A DNA stretch of 54,659 bases, from positions 1 to 54,659 of IMG/VR virus record IMGVR_UViG_3300033997_000276. One strand, written 5' to 3'. The position numbers were made by a program, and so were the translations under genes. The notes beneath the pieces were generated by a model. The model saw only the letters and a program-made list of their open reading frames with translations, had not been told where the DNA came from and did no database searches. The stretch is from a virus. Each line of letters starts with the position of its first letter. The first letter of the stretch is position 1. Positions 7,915 through 16,769 of the stretch are shown in pieces.

Positions 7915-8628
7915 TTATCCTGCATAGCGTACTATCAAGCGGGTATTGCGTTGCCAGTATCCGCCATAGATATCGTAGCGGCTAAGGCGCCCGTAGAGGT
8001 GATGCAGGATCTTGCCTTCGCCAACATAAACAGCAGCGTGATTAACTCGCTGGCTTTGGATTTGCATTAAGAACACATCGCCAATTTGTAGATCGGCTAG
8101 ATTGATATTTGGCAGCGCCACAAATCCCGCTTTGGCAAAGTTATCGAGGTATAGCTCTTGCTCACCTTCCCACCAGCCGTCTTGGCGCTCAAAGTCTGGC
8201 AAATGGATTTGTTGCACCTCACGGTACCAATCGCGAACGCAGCTATAGCAATCCCACACGCCATGGACAAACGGACGGTTTAGCAGTGGTTTACGCTCAC
8301 CCGTTGGCACTATGGTGCGTAAGTCACCATCAGGCCAGCTGAGGATATGCCATGGCAAGCCACTCGCCTCACACATGGCGCGATCGCGCTCACTGGGTTT
8401 GCTACTGGCGTCTGGGTGGCTGTGGCAAATACCGATTATTGCGCCTTGTTCGTCAATATCCGCGTATTGCTGCGGATCAATCACAAACTCATCGGCTTTG
8501 TTAGTTGCCTTGTTTTCGCATGGCACATATTGCGCTTTGTTGCCTTGCCGGATCAGCAGGCCACAACATTCGTGAGGGTAGCAGCTAGCCGCATGCTGAC
8601 TGAAGGCATGTAAAATGGTTGGATGCAT
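7915..8628 (-). CDS. K: Tail tip assembly peptidase, lambda K-like (JAMM + NlpC/P60)
   Basis: A 237-residue, two-domain protein. The N-terminal half is a Mov34/JAMM domain: HECCGLL (Glu), HSHP followed by SERD as metal ligands. The C-terminal half is NlpC/P60: WDCYSCVRDWY with the catalytic Cys, then NHAAVYVG with the His. K-like proteins act in tail-tip assembly and cell-wall cleavage. It follows the L-like gene (stop at 8680) as in lambda. Confidence 0.9.
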   Translation of the reverse strand: MHPTILHAFSQHAASCYPHECCGLLIRQGNKAQYVPCENKATNKADEFVIDPQQYADIDEQGAIIGICHSHPDASSKPSERDRAMCEASGLPWHILSWPDGDLRTIVPTGERKPLLNRPFVHGVWDCYSCVRDWYREVQQIHLPDFERQDGWWEGEQELYLDNFAKAGFVALPNINLADLQIGDVFLMQIQSQRVNHAAVYVGEGKILHHLYGRLSRYDIYGGYWQRNTRLIVRYAG

Positions 8629-8679
8629 AGGGACCTGCTTAGTGAGTTAGACCATTTTGCTGACGGCGGGAAAATGCTT

Positions 8680-9420
8680 TTAACGTATTAGCCTAACGCT
8701 TGGGAAGCCGCCATGGGGTAATTCGTTATTTTCGCCAAAGCGTAAGGTGCAGCCTTTTATTGTGCCTGAGCACTGGTCTAGCGCTGGGTTATCGGTTGGT
8801 TGATCTTCATCGGTAAACATGGCCTCTCCTGTGTAGCCACAATCCGCGCCGCGATATTCACCCCGTTGGCACCAGTAGCAATACGCAGTCATTTGCCTAC
8901 CGATTTTATAGCCAGAAAGGTCGGCAGGGTTAGACAGCTCAAAGGTAACGGCGACATTATCCTCGTTGACCTTTTTATCGACATACCAAATCTCAATCGC
9001 TTCTTGAGTTGGATCCGCCTCACTATTGCCGCCGGGGAAGTTGGCTGCATCAAGATATTTTGCCAGCGTGCGGCGAATAGTGACCTTAGCTTGCTCCATA
9101 TTTTGAAAATACAAACACAAGGCACTAATGCTGCCATCGAGGTTAGCCACCGTTAGCGTTGGCGTACTTGGCGAGCCATCTGAGTTAACCTCTACCCCTT
9201 CTAGCTGGGCTGGCCATGGATTGTATTCTTCGCCCTGCCAATAAATCACTTTTGCTGGCAGTGGCTGCTGTGTTTGTGCTGCTTGTGTTAGCTCAGCCTC
9301 GGTATAGCTCAAATTATGGGAATGAAACCGCAGTATATCGGCGCCAAAGGCGGTACCGTCGATTTCGTAGAGAATAATCTCATTGCCCGGTTCGAGGGTT
9401 TGAATATCTGCACTAAGCAT
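8680..9420 (-). CDS. L: Minor tail protein, lambda L-like
   Basis: A 246-residue protein matching the Phage_tail_L family (PF05100). The N-terminal half is beta-rich with IWYVDKK and DLSGYKIGRQMTAYCYW. The C-terminal part has a cysteine cluster (CYWCQRG, DCGYTG, LDQCSG, IKGC) corresponding to the iron-sulfur site described for lambda L. Four Cys positions are intact. It is part of the tail tip, and the gene overlaps the preceding small ORF by 8 bp. Confidence 0.88.
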   Translation of the reverse strand: MLSADIQTLEPGNEIILYEIDGTAFGADILRFHSHNLSYTEAELTQAAQTQQPLPAKVIYWQGEEYNPWPAQLEGVEVNSDGSPSTPTLTVANLDGSISALCLYFQNMEQAKVTIRRTLAKYLDAANFPGGNSEADPTQEAIEIWYVDKKVNEDNVAVTFELSNPADLSGYKIGRQMTAYCYWCQRGEYRGADCGYTGEAMFTDEDQPTDNPALDQCSGTIKGCTLRFGENNELPHGGFPSVRLIR

Positions 9421-9694
9421 CGGCTGATACCATAGGGAATCTTGCTTTTATTTCTAGCACTTTGGCTCGCCATTTTGCTTCTGTAGCGGGCGTCTTATCG
9501 TATTGCCACTCCAAAAATAACGGGTCTGACTCTTGTACGTATGCCGCCTTTCTTTTTGTAATGACGCCTTCTCCTTCTTCGTAAGATTTTTGATTCATCA
9601 CTGACTCAATCTGCTCAACACTCATGCCGATTTCCAGCATGTAGTCATTTGATGTGTCAGTGTGAGATTTGCCCTCAAAAATATAACTAAACAT
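9413..9694 (-). CDS. Small tail-associated protein after the DGR reverse transcriptase
   Basis: A 93-residue product starting at ATG 9694 with AAGAGG upstream, overlapping the RT stop. The C-terminal segment (ESDPLFLEWQYDKTPATEA, then LEIKARFP) is a short helical module I have seen at the ends of phage tail-fibre proteins and tail chaperone-like ORFs. It could help display or assemble the variable protein. Not assigned to a family with certainty. Confidence 0.55.
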   Translation of the reverse strand: MFSYIFEGKSHTDTSNDYMLEIGMSVEQIESVMNQKSYEEGEGVITKRKAAYVQESDPLFLEWQYDKTPATEAKWRAKVLEIKARFPMVSADA

Positions 9695-10961
9695 GTTCAC
9701 CTCTTTTAAATGGCTGGCTTAATAGTGAGACTCTTAGCGAAAATGTATCAGCGTGGCTGGCGTGGCCGATCCATGACTGTATCGTTTGGTTTATGTCTTT
9801 AATATCAATCTCTCCAGCACTGTATTTTTTGCGAAATATTTTTAACTTTGCTTTAATGCGCTTTACGCTGCTTTTGCGCAGTAACTTTTTATTTGCGTAT
9901 ATGCGATAGCCAAGAAAATCAAGGCTTCTTCCGGCAGATGCTGCCACGGGGAATACCTGAGTTTTGCTGTTTGTTTTCAGCCTTAGCTGACAATTAATGA
10001 ATCTCTCTATCATCACCCTCCACTGATGCAGCTGCTGCTTGTCGTGATGAATAATCACAAAATCATCCATGTATCTGACGTAATTTTTGGCTTTTAGCGT
10101 ATGCTTAGCGAATCTGTCCAGCTCGTTTAGGTATAGGTTTGCAAAAACTTGGCTGGTGAGATTGCCAAGAGGGATCCCAACGCCGTGCGCGTCAGAAGGG
10201 CTGCTGTCTATGATGTAAAACAGTAGGCACTTGGTGCGCTCACACTGTATTTTAGCGCTGACAAGCGACTTAAGTATGTGGTGATCTATGCTAGAGAAAT
10301 AGCGGCTAATATCCGCTTTTAGCGCGAAAGCCTTGCCGTGCGTTTTCTCTACGCGCCTAATAAAGAGCTGAGCTCTATCAGCTCCCTTGTGAGTTCCTTT
10401 GCCGCGGCGGCAGGCGTAAGAGTCGTGGATGTATTGCCGATCAAAAATCGGCTCGATGATGTTATAAATTGCGCGGTGCACCACTCTGTCTCGAAAGCTG
10501 GGCGCAGATATTAATCTTCGCTTTGGCTCGAACACATAAAAATGGTGGTATGGCGATGATAGGTACATGCCCCAAATCAACTCGTTTTGGATCTGGATGA
10601 TATTTTCTTCTAGATTGTTAAAAAATACTAATGTGCTATTTGATTTCGTTTTCCCTTTGCGGCACTGATAAGCCGCATTTAGTAAATTTTCAAACTGATA
10701 TATTTGCTCAAATAAACAGCCCACTGGCGCACCGGCGGGCGTGGCTAAATCTATTTCGGCAATGGCCGGGGCTAGTGCATCCTTTTCATTTTTGCGCTGG
10801 CAGCACCCAGTAAGATGCTTGCTTCTGGCGTAATCAAGAGCTGGACGGAAACCGATGTTGATGTTCGAGTTCGAACGCGGGTTATTGAGGTTGAGCGCGC
10901 CAAGGCCGGCGTTGACGCCGTTGTTCCAGTTGCCGCCACGGATCGGTTCCAGTGTATTCAT
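9687..10961 (-). CDS. DGR reverse transcriptase
   Basis: The RT copies the TR RNA with adenine-specific errors for mutagenic homing. The core from about residue 84 (CLFEQIYQFENLL) to the end has the DGR-type order: EPKRRLISAPSFRDRVVHRA, HDSYACRRGKGTHKG, ADISRYFSSIDH, IPLGNLTSQVFANLYL (the SQ-containing motif 4 typical of DGR RTs), YMDDFVI at ~296, and LDFLGYRI. No X/maturase or msr/msd features were seen. The ORF opens at ATG 10961, overlapping the avd stop as ATGA, so it would translate the TR in frame. A shorter start is possible, for example GTG 10724 (345 residues). Confidence 0.93.
   Translation of the reverse strand: MNTLEPIRGGNWNNGVNAGLGALNLNNPRSNSNINIGFRPALDYARSKHLTGCCQRKNEKDALAPAIAEIDLATPAGAPVGCLFEQIYQFENLLNAAYQCRKGKTKSNSTLVFFNNLEENIIQIQNELIWGMYLSSPYHHFYVFEPKRRLISAPSFRDRVVHRAIYNIIEPIFDRQYIHDSYACRRGKGTHKGADRAQLFIRRVEKTHGKAFALKADISRYFSSIDHHILKSLVSAKIQCERTKCLLFYIIDSSPSDAHGVGIPLGNLTSQVFANLYLNELDRFAKHTLKAKNYVRYMDDFVIIHHDKQQLHQWRVMIERFINCQLRLKTNSKTQVFPVAASAGRSLDFLGYRIYANKKLLRKSSVKRIKAKLKIFRKKYSAGEIDIKDINQTIQSWIGHASHADTFSLRVSLLSQPFKRGEHV
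10839..10947 (-). repeat. DGR template repeat (TR)
   Basis: A 109-bp block that aligns without gaps to the VR at 11383-11491 (constant offset 544). In coding orientation it is rich in AAC codons. Of its 25 adenines, 11 differ in VR, and no other base differs. It lies between avd and the RT core, the same order as in Bordetella phage BPP-1 (variable gene, avd, TR, RT). Confidence 0.95.
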
Positions 10962-11311
10962 AATGCATTAGCCTGTTTATTGTTAATTGATTTAATCCAT
11001 CCTCCCGTCATTTTGCCAATTTCAACAATCTGCACTATCCATCGCTGATACCGGCTGATGTCGATATAACGCAGATCCTTGGCCAGCCTTATCATCCGCT
11101 TTAGCACCGCTAGTTCTACGTCCAAGTCGGTTAAGGTGGTCTTTTTGTGGTAGCGCTTCATTGCAGTGATGATTAGGCGCTGCATATGCAGCATTGACCG
11201 CCGAATTTCAGCGCCAAGAACATGTGTTTCATGTTTTGGGAATTGCTTAATGGCTTGATAGCCAAACACTATCATCTCTCTGCATTTTTCTTCAATTATC
11301 AATGCTGGCAC
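10958..11311 (-). CDS. avd: DGR accessory variability determinant Avd
   Basis: A 117-residue helical protein with the characteristic Avd pattern of a four-helix bundle related to 23S-intervening-sequence proteins: FPKHETHVLGAEIRRSML, LIITAMKRYHKKTTLTDLD, ELAVLKRMIRLAKDLRYI, then EIGKMTGGWIKS. Avd forms a basic pentamer that binds the RT and TR RNA and is needed for homing. It lies between the variable gene and TR, and its stop overlaps the ATG of the RT ORF. Confidence 0.93.
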   Translation of the reverse strand: MPALIIEEKCREMIVFGYQAIKQFPKHETHVLGAEIRRSMLHMQRLIITAMKRYHKKTTLTDLDVELAVLKRMIRLAKDLRYIDISRYQRWIVQIVEIGKMTGGWIKSINNKQANAL

Positions 11312-11333
11312 TGGCGATACCTTTTAATTAACC

Positions 11334-11351
11334 GCCGCGCTATCGCGCAGC
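11334..11351 (-). promoter_or_regulatory. Hairpin with GATA tetraloop downstream of VR
   Basis: On the coding strand a 7-bp stem (one T-G) encloses the loop GATA, fitting the GRNA loop rule known for DGR target-site hairpins. It lies between the stop of the variable gene and avd, 31 nt past the VR end. It is farther away than in BPP-1, and no such hairpin follows TR. Confidence 0.6.
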
Positions 11352-11370
11352 TAACAGAACACAGTCTACT

Positions 11371-12576
11371 TTACGCAAAATAAGCTGGACGGAAACCGAT
11401 GTCGACGTTCGAGATCGAACGCGGGAGACTGAGGCTGAGCGCGCCAAGGCCGGCGTTGACGCCGCTGCTCCAGTGGCCGCCACGGAGCGGTAATCGCTGG
11501 CCGAAGTTGCGCACGTACACTCGTCCCTGCAAATTATTTGCAGTAGCCGTCTCAATAAGCAGCCGACGCATCAACTCGCTGGGGGTGTATGCTGCATCCT
11601 TTGTTAGTAATTTAAAATCCACGGTAGCCGAATTGCCAGCGTTAGCACTGTCTCCTATTGCTCCAAGTCGGTTGATCACTTGGCTATTTAGCCGTGGCGC
11701 TCCGCCTGTGGGCGAAGTTGAATCGTAAAATGCTTGATGTGAAACCCAGTTAACCTCGGCAACAGATGGGTCATTGTCGAGCGTTGTTTTTATCTGTCCT
11801 TCTGAAAGCAACATTTGATCTTGCCACTCCCAAATATTTCCAACTAAATCGTGGATACCATGCACAGTGTGGTCATGCGTCCATGTTGCAGGGCCTTTTC
11901 CGGTGTCAGTTCTTCCTGTGCCACTCGCGTCACCTGGTACACCATTATCTGCACGGCGGGCCGTTTCATGCAGTTTATCGTGAGCGCGACCATAGTTTGT
12001 ATTGCCGCGGGGCACAGTACCGTTAGCAAGAGACCATAGCGCAATTGCCGCCCACTCATGCATTGACATTAAATGCCAATTCGCGCCTTTGTTGGTGCAC
12101 CGTGATTTTGCTTGATCATAATTAACTCCGGTTAACGGCTGCACACCACCAACAACTGAGCACGTTGTACCTCCAGCGCTGGCAAGATATTTTGCGATCA
12201 ATATTTCTCCGCGTGAGGCTCCGTTTGTCAGAAAGGCGGTTGGTGTTCCCGTTCCAAGTTGTAGGTCAGTTAGGCCAAGCGATTCGTAGGTGAATCGCGG
12301 CACAACAACCATCACATTTGGATTGCCTTGGGCGTCATAAATGACAGTGTTGCGACCGCCGCTTAACGCCTCAACCTCCTGTCGACGTGGATCTTTAATC
12401 AGAATCTGCAGTCCTGCTTTGTCAATGACATGATTATCATTTGACGTGCCGACTTCGCGGGAAGCGGAATGAGTCGGCGAGCTGAAATTAGCATTAAATT
12501 TTTCGGCTAAGTTACGCGCTGTATCGCCGCCAGCTCCCGACGGAGATGTGCCTAGATTGACTGTTGCTATAGCCAT
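11371..12576 (-). CDS. DGR variable protein, FGE-sulfatase/C-type-lectin fold, probable tail adhesin
   Basis: This 401-residue protein has ATG 12576 preceded by GGAG. The N-terminal ~100 residues resemble the tail-fibre leader NLGTSPSGAGGDTAR...EKFNANF. A central and C-terminal formylglycine-generating-enzyme-like fold follows: LMSMHEWAAIALWS, then DLVGNIWEW near residue 243. The C-terminus, residues ~362-398 (LRGGHWSSGVNAGLG...DIGFRPA), is the VR. DGR targets of this fold bind ligands through the variable surface. Its place between M- and L-like tail genes suggests a virion receptor-binding component. Being displayed on the virion is inferred. Confidence 0.92.
   Translation of the reverse strand: MAIATVNLGTSPSGAGGDTARNLAEKFNANFSSPTHSASREVGTSNDNHVIDKAGLQILIKDPRRQEVEALSGGRNTVIYDAQGNPNVMVVVPRFTYESLGLTDLQLGTGTPTAFLTNGASRGEILIAKYLASAGGTTCSVVGGVQPLTGVNYDQAKSRCTNKGANWHLMSMHEWAAIALWSLANGTVPRGNTNYGRAHDKLHETARRADNGVPGDASGTGRTDTGKGPATWTHDHTVHGIHDLVGNIWEWQDQMLLSEGQIKTTLDNDPSVAEVNWVSHQAFYDSTSPTGGAPRLNSQVINRLGAIGDSANAGNSATVDFKLLTKDAAYTPSELMRRLLIETATANNLQGRVYVRNFGQRLPLRGGHWSSGVNAGLGALSLSLPRSISNVDIGFRPAYFA
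11383..11491 (-). repeat. DGR variable repeat (VR)
   Basis: A 109-bp copy of TR at the 3' end of the variable gene. It has 11 substitutions, each opposite a TR adenine: seven A-to-G or A-to-C changes at Asn codons and others giving N to H, S, L, I or D, plus I to L and I to V. The last ~20 bp in coding direction (11383-11402) are identical to TR and would include the IMH. Confidence 0.95.
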
Positions 12577-12615
12577 ATTAACTCCATAAATAGATTGGTT
12601 CAGCGCCAGGGCGCA

Positions 12616-12951
12616 TCAAGGATGAAATGCTTGTTCGAAAGTGGCGGCGATGCGATACATGCCGCCGCCTAATGGGGTGTTGGTGACCTGCTTAACTTGC
12701 CATAGCGATGCAGTGCCAAGGGGTGGCGTCCAGATAAATGACGTAGCGCCTTGGTGTTCGTCAAGAAAGGCGACTATCGCCTCGGCCGTGGCTTTGTTTT
12801 TGGTAAACGTCAGCGGCCAGCTCTGCACCTTGCTGTTAATGCCATCGCCTACTGATTGGCGGTAGCCATCACCAAACTGAGCGGTGCGAGTACGATATTG
12901 GGTGTCGCCTGTGGCGCCATTATCTGGCGCCCATGTGAATGTTTGCGGCAT
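12616..12951 (-). CDS. M: Minor tail protein, lambda M-like
   Basis: A 111-residue protein of the Phage_min_tail family (PF05939): TFTWAPDNGATGDTQYRTRT, AQFGDGYRQSVGDGIN, then FIWTPPLG and FEQAFHP. It forms part of the tail tip near the tape measure. It lies one small gene after the tape measure, as lambda M follows H. A 40-bp gap separates it from the DGR variable gene. Confidence 0.9.
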   Translation of the reverse strand: MPQTFTWAPDNGATGDTQYRTRTAQFGDGYRQSVGDGINSKVQSWPLTFTKNKATAEAIVAFLDEHQGATSFIWTPPLGTASLWQVKQVTNTPLGGGMYRIAATFEQAFHP

Positions 12952-12954
12952 TAT

Positions 12955-13260
12955 TTATAAGCCTTTCATTTTTTGAATTTTCTGCCAAATAAACCCATTT
13001 GGCTGCAAAGATTCAATCATCATGGCTTCCATATCAGCGGTCACTTGCTGCGTTTTGGCGTTTAGCTGCTTGGCAATATCCATGCGGTAATCACCATCGG
13101 CAGAAACAGTGACTAAAATTCCCGCTAAAACCTCAGAAAACGCTCTCACTCTCTCCCGAATTTCTATTGCAGTTGTATTATGGGTGACATCATTAAAGAA
13201 AAACTGAATAGCGGAATCACTTAGCAAGGTAATTAATACCTCTTTGTTATATTGATACAC
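12955..13260 (-). CDS. Hypothetical protein between tape measure and M
   Basis: A 101-residue protein, almost abutting both neighbours (1 bp from the tape measure, 3 bp from M). It is mostly helical, with no cysteine cluster or signal peptide. Its position suggests a small tail-tip or chaperone-like protein. I do not recognise a family. Confidence 0.65.
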   Translation of the reverse strand: MYQYNKEVLITLLSDSAIQFFFNDVTHNTTAIEIRERVRAFSEVLAGILVTVSADGDYRMDIAKQLNAKTQQVTADMEAMMIESLQPNGFIWQKIQKMKGL

Positions 13261-13261
13261 C

Positions 13262-16200
13262 TTAATACCCTCCCTTCATTGCTCGCCAAATCATTCCACC
13301 CGGTCTAAGTTCTAGCGCGATTTGTGTTTTAGTACCTTGCTTAGATGACTCCGCGTAAGCCTTAATAACCTCGTTCATATTTGTATTGTTAGCCCCGTTA
13401 TTGTTATTACTTTCTGGCACAATAATTTGCTGATTGATGATGACGTTAGGACTTGTTCCAGCCATTGCGGCAGCAGGAACGCCGTTATAGGCTGCGCCGC
13501 CAACTACACCACCGTCCGCATAGCCTTTGTGGCCTTTACGCATGGCTTCAACCGTGGCCACACCACCCGCACGGGCGATATCTTGTTGTGACCAAACCAC
13601 CTCACCTTTATGCACGATGCCAGCAGGCTCATACTTGCCACCCGCGCCAGTGTATCCGCCTGATGATTTGCCGTTTTTAATCCATTTTTGATAAGCGTCT
13701 CCGGTGTAATCGGATGCACTACTACCTCCAACAACCCCACCATCTGCAAACCCAAACATGCTGCCAATAAATCCAGCAATGGCTTTTTGCATGGCGATTT
13801 TGGCAAGATCAGCCAAGATAGACTTGGTTAGCTCCGCAAAGTCGGCCTTACCTGAGGTGACAAAGTCGGTAAGCGCGTCGGTCATACCGCCAAAGGCGTT
13901 GTCCATTAACCGCTCTGTTTGCCCAGCCATATCTGCGGCGGCATCAATGTAATTCTCCATTGATGAACGGGCACCATTTGTCCAATCGGCTTGTTTGGCG
14001 TCGAGGGCGATGTAATACGCATTTTTTTCATCAAGCAGTTTTGCTTGATGATCTTTTAGCATCAACAACTGCTGTTGATATTCTTCGTCAGTCGTTCTGC
14101 CAGCTAGGTTATCGGATAATGCTTTTCCCTTGGCGCTTTCTATTTCGCGCTCAATGCTTTGGCGATCACCTAGGCGTTGTTGTGCTTTATCGCCTAAGCC
14201 AAAGCTGGAGAGTTTGTCGGCATTGCGTTGTTGCTCTGCAGCTAAGTTGGCCGCAAGGTTGGCGCTATAGCTTTGTTGACGTAAGGCCTGATCGCGCAAC
14301 TTTATTTGCTCTGCCAGCGCAACGTTCATTTGGTTTTCGGCGCGAAGCTGGTCTTCTTTTGCTAGATAGCTTTTTTGATCTGCCGTGAGAATGTCTTTTG
14401 ATTTCAAATCCGCGATTTGCTGCTCAAACTGCAATAGCTCCTTTTGCGATTGCGTCAGTTTAGTGTTGCTGTCTAGTTGGCCTTGCAAGCCTGCTTGAGT
14501 TTCGCGCAGGCGCATCAGGTAGCTAGTTGCAGCATCATCGGCAAAGGCTTTGGTGGTTTTGGCAGAGTCTTTAAACTTTTCTTCGATCGAGGCGAGTGTG
14601 CGCTTGATTACCTCAGGATTTAGCAGGGCGTTGTTTGGATCATCCTTGCGCAACTCTTCTATTTCTTTATTATATTTTTCAATCTCTTTGGTGCGCTTTT
14701 GCTCATTTGTTAGGCTTTTTTCATTTTCAGCGCCTAAATACTTAACCCGCTCAATGCGCTCTAGTTCAAGCTTTGTACGCTCGCCTTCAAGTCTGGCTAA
14801 TTCTTCCTCTTTCTGAATCTGTTTTACCAGCTCATTACCTTCTGCCTGTAACTTGGCTAATTGGTTTTCACGGCGGATTGCCTCACGGCCAGACCCCTTA
14901 CCCTTAGCAATTAGCGCATTTATTTCTTTTGCATTTTCTGCAAGCAATTGTTTTTTATCTGGGCCATTAAGGTAATACATTGCTCCGCGAATCATCGCGT
15001 CCCAACCTTCAGATGAAACCTCTTTTACCGTTTTCCAAGCGCCCTCGATACGACCAAGGTTTGCAGTAATCTCCTTGGTGCGCTGATCAATAGCATTGCC
15101 ATAGGCACTAAAGGCGAGTTCTGCGGCCTCAGTGGATTTACCCGCTTCTTTTAAGGCAACAATTTGCTGATAGGTTGATGCTGTAAGAAAGTTATATTTT
15201 TTATTAAGTTCTTCGGCAGCTTTTACCGGGTCATCGGCCAGTTTGACAAATTCCGCCACCGTATCAGCAACAGCTTTTCCGGTGACGTCTTCCATTTTAA
15301 CGGCAGCAAGGCCAACTAGCTCGATTTGGCTGGCGGTAAACTTGCCAGTATTGGCAACCTCAGCTAATGCAGCAGCGGCTTGGCGCTGAGTACCGCTAAT
15401 GGCATCAATACGCTTTGCGGCGTCCATAAGTTCGTCAGAGGTGGCACCCGCTGAGTTGCCAGTTAAGATCAGCGCATTTCTAAGTCTATCGGCTTCTACG
15501 CTACCCTGATAATACGCCAGTGCCATTACACCCGCTGCCGCAGCAGCTACGGTAAATGGATTAACTAAACCTAAAATATATGTACCAACACCGCTAATAG
15601 CGGGACCGATGCCGCCAAACATATCGCTGATTTGAGCACCTTGTTGCAGCAATACCGTCAGAGCATCTTGGCCACCTTGCAGTGATACTGCAATATCGTT
15701 AAATTGCGCTGGCAATCCGCGGATTGCCCAACCCAATTGACTTGAGGACTTAGCGCCAGCCGCATACTCCTCATTAGTCCCAACTAAATCTCGGCGCATT
15801 TCAGACAAACGTTTAGAGTAAAGGTCATATTCAGATGAATTTATTAAGCCTTTGGCAGAGCTAGATCTTAATAACTCTTGCGCTTTATCGAGCTCTCTAA
15901 TTTCAAAGATGACAGGATCAAGTCTTTGCTGCAGCCGTTGTAATTCTGACTGTTGTTGCTTGGTTTCCGCCTCAGCCTTCATTTGCGCTTCTGTTGTGCC
16001 ATCAATGGCCGAGCGCATTTGGTTAAGTTTTACTATTGCGCTATCGTATTGTCCCTTATCTATATTACCTGCAGCGAAGGCCGCTGATAGTTTAGTATTT
16101 TGCGATTCTAACTCTGCCAGCTTTGCTGTTACTGGATCTAACTGACGCAATAGCCCTTGCAGTTCCGCTTGCTCTTTTTGCTGAGCAGATTGCAGCCGAC

Positions 16201-16690
16201 CTGATGCGGTATATGCCCTGTCATACTCTTCACGCATTGTTGATAGCTGAGCATTATATTTTGTGAAATCTTCGCCACTGATAACACCCACTTTTACGCC
16301 TTCAGATAACCGCGCTTGCATGTTGTCTAATTCGGCATATTTAGCGATTGCAGGGTCTAGCTGGCTTACGACTCGGTTGATCTGCTTGTATTGGTCAGCG
16401 AAAGCCGAGTTTGCTTCATACGTGGCATTTTTAGTTTGTTCTAAGCGTTCCGATAAGATTTCGAACTCACGACCATTAAATATTCCCTTGTCATTTAACT
16501 CTGCAAGACGGCGCTGCTGAACTTCTAGGCTAGATAGCTGTGATATCAGCGGATCAATCTGTTTCACCATTCTGGCTGTCGCATTTTCAGCCTTTAATGA
16601 TGCACGCTCAGCTTTACTCATGCCTTCAACAAAGCTGCCCGTTTCGGCAAGCATGTTTAGCGTTAGTGTGCCGAGTGACTTATTTGCCAT
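13262..16690 (-). CDS. Tape measure protein, lambda H-like
   Basis: A 1142-residue protein that sets tail length. The N-terminal ~330 residues are long heptad-rich helices with an internally repeated pattern (QLDPxxxxxxELxxxxxxLxxxxxxGxI, four times). A conserved block AVSLQGGQDALTVLLQQGAQ with hydrophobic segments follows at ~365-400. Further coiled coils come next, then a Gly-rich C-terminus (GFADGGVVGG, GKYEPAGIVHKGEVVW) typical of H-family C-termini. It follows the tail chaperones. Confidence 0.93.
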   Translation of the reverse strand: MANKSLGTLTLNMLAETGSFVEGMSKAERASLKAENATARMVKQIDPLISQLSSLEVQQRRLAELNDKGIFNGREFEILSERLEQTKNATYEANSAFADQYKQINRVVSQLDPAIAKYAELDNMQARLSEGVKVGVISGEDFTKYNAQLSTMREEYDRAYTASGRLQSAQQKEQAELQGLLRQLDPVTAKLAELESQNTKLSAAFAAGNIDKGQYDSAIVKLNQMRSAIDGTTEAQMKAEAETKQQQSELQRLQQRLDPVIFEIRELDKAQELLRSSSAKGLINSSEYDLYSKRLSEMRRDLVGTNEEYAAGAKSSSQLGWAIRGLPAQFNDIAVSLQGGQDALTVLLQQGAQISDMFGGIGPAISGVGTYILGLVNPFTVAAAAAGVMALAYYQGSVEADRLRNALILTGNSAGATSDELMDAAKRIDAISGTQRQAAAALAEVANTGKFTASQIELVGLAAVKMEDVTGKAVADTVAEFVKLADDPVKAAEELNKKYNFLTASTYQQIVALKEAGKSTEAAELAFSAYGNAIDQRTKEITANLGRIEGAWKTVKEVSSEGWDAMIRGAMYYLNGPDKKQLLAENAKEINALIAKGKGSGREAIRRENQLAKLQAEGNELVKQIQKEEELARLEGERTKLELERIERVKYLGAENEKSLTNEQKRTKEIEKYNKEIEELRKDDPNNALLNPEVIKRTLASIEEKFKDSAKTTKAFADDAATSYLMRLRETQAGLQGQLDSNTKLTQSQKELLQFEQQIADLKSKDILTADQKSYLAKEDQLRAENQMNVALAEQIKLRDQALRQQSYSANLAANLAAEQQRNADKLSSFGLGDKAQQRLGDRQSIEREIESAKGKALSDNLAGRTTDEEYQQQLLMLKDHQAKLLDEKNAYYIALDAKQADWTNGARSSMENYIDAAADMAGQTERLMDNAFGGMTDALTDFVTSGKADFAELTKSILADLAKIAMQKAIAGFIGSMFGFADGGVVGGSSASDYTGDAYQKWIKNGKSSGGYTGAGGKYEPAGIVHKGEVVWSQQDIARAGGVATVEAMRKGHKGYADGGVVGGAAYNGVPAAAMAGTSPNVIINQQIIVPESNNNNGANNTNMNEVIKAYAESSKQGTKTQIALELRPGGMIWRAMKGGY

Positions 16691-16769
16691 GGGGATTCCT
16701 GCTTGGTTTAAGGACTTTGGTTTTACTGCATTAGGCTGGCCATCCTTGGCCTTATTGCTGTTAATCGGT

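Noticed and set aside
9687-12576. RT as a retron or group II intron
   Set aside because: No msr/msd-like stem pair or maturase domain seen; Avd plus adenine-only TR/VR differences fit a DGR.
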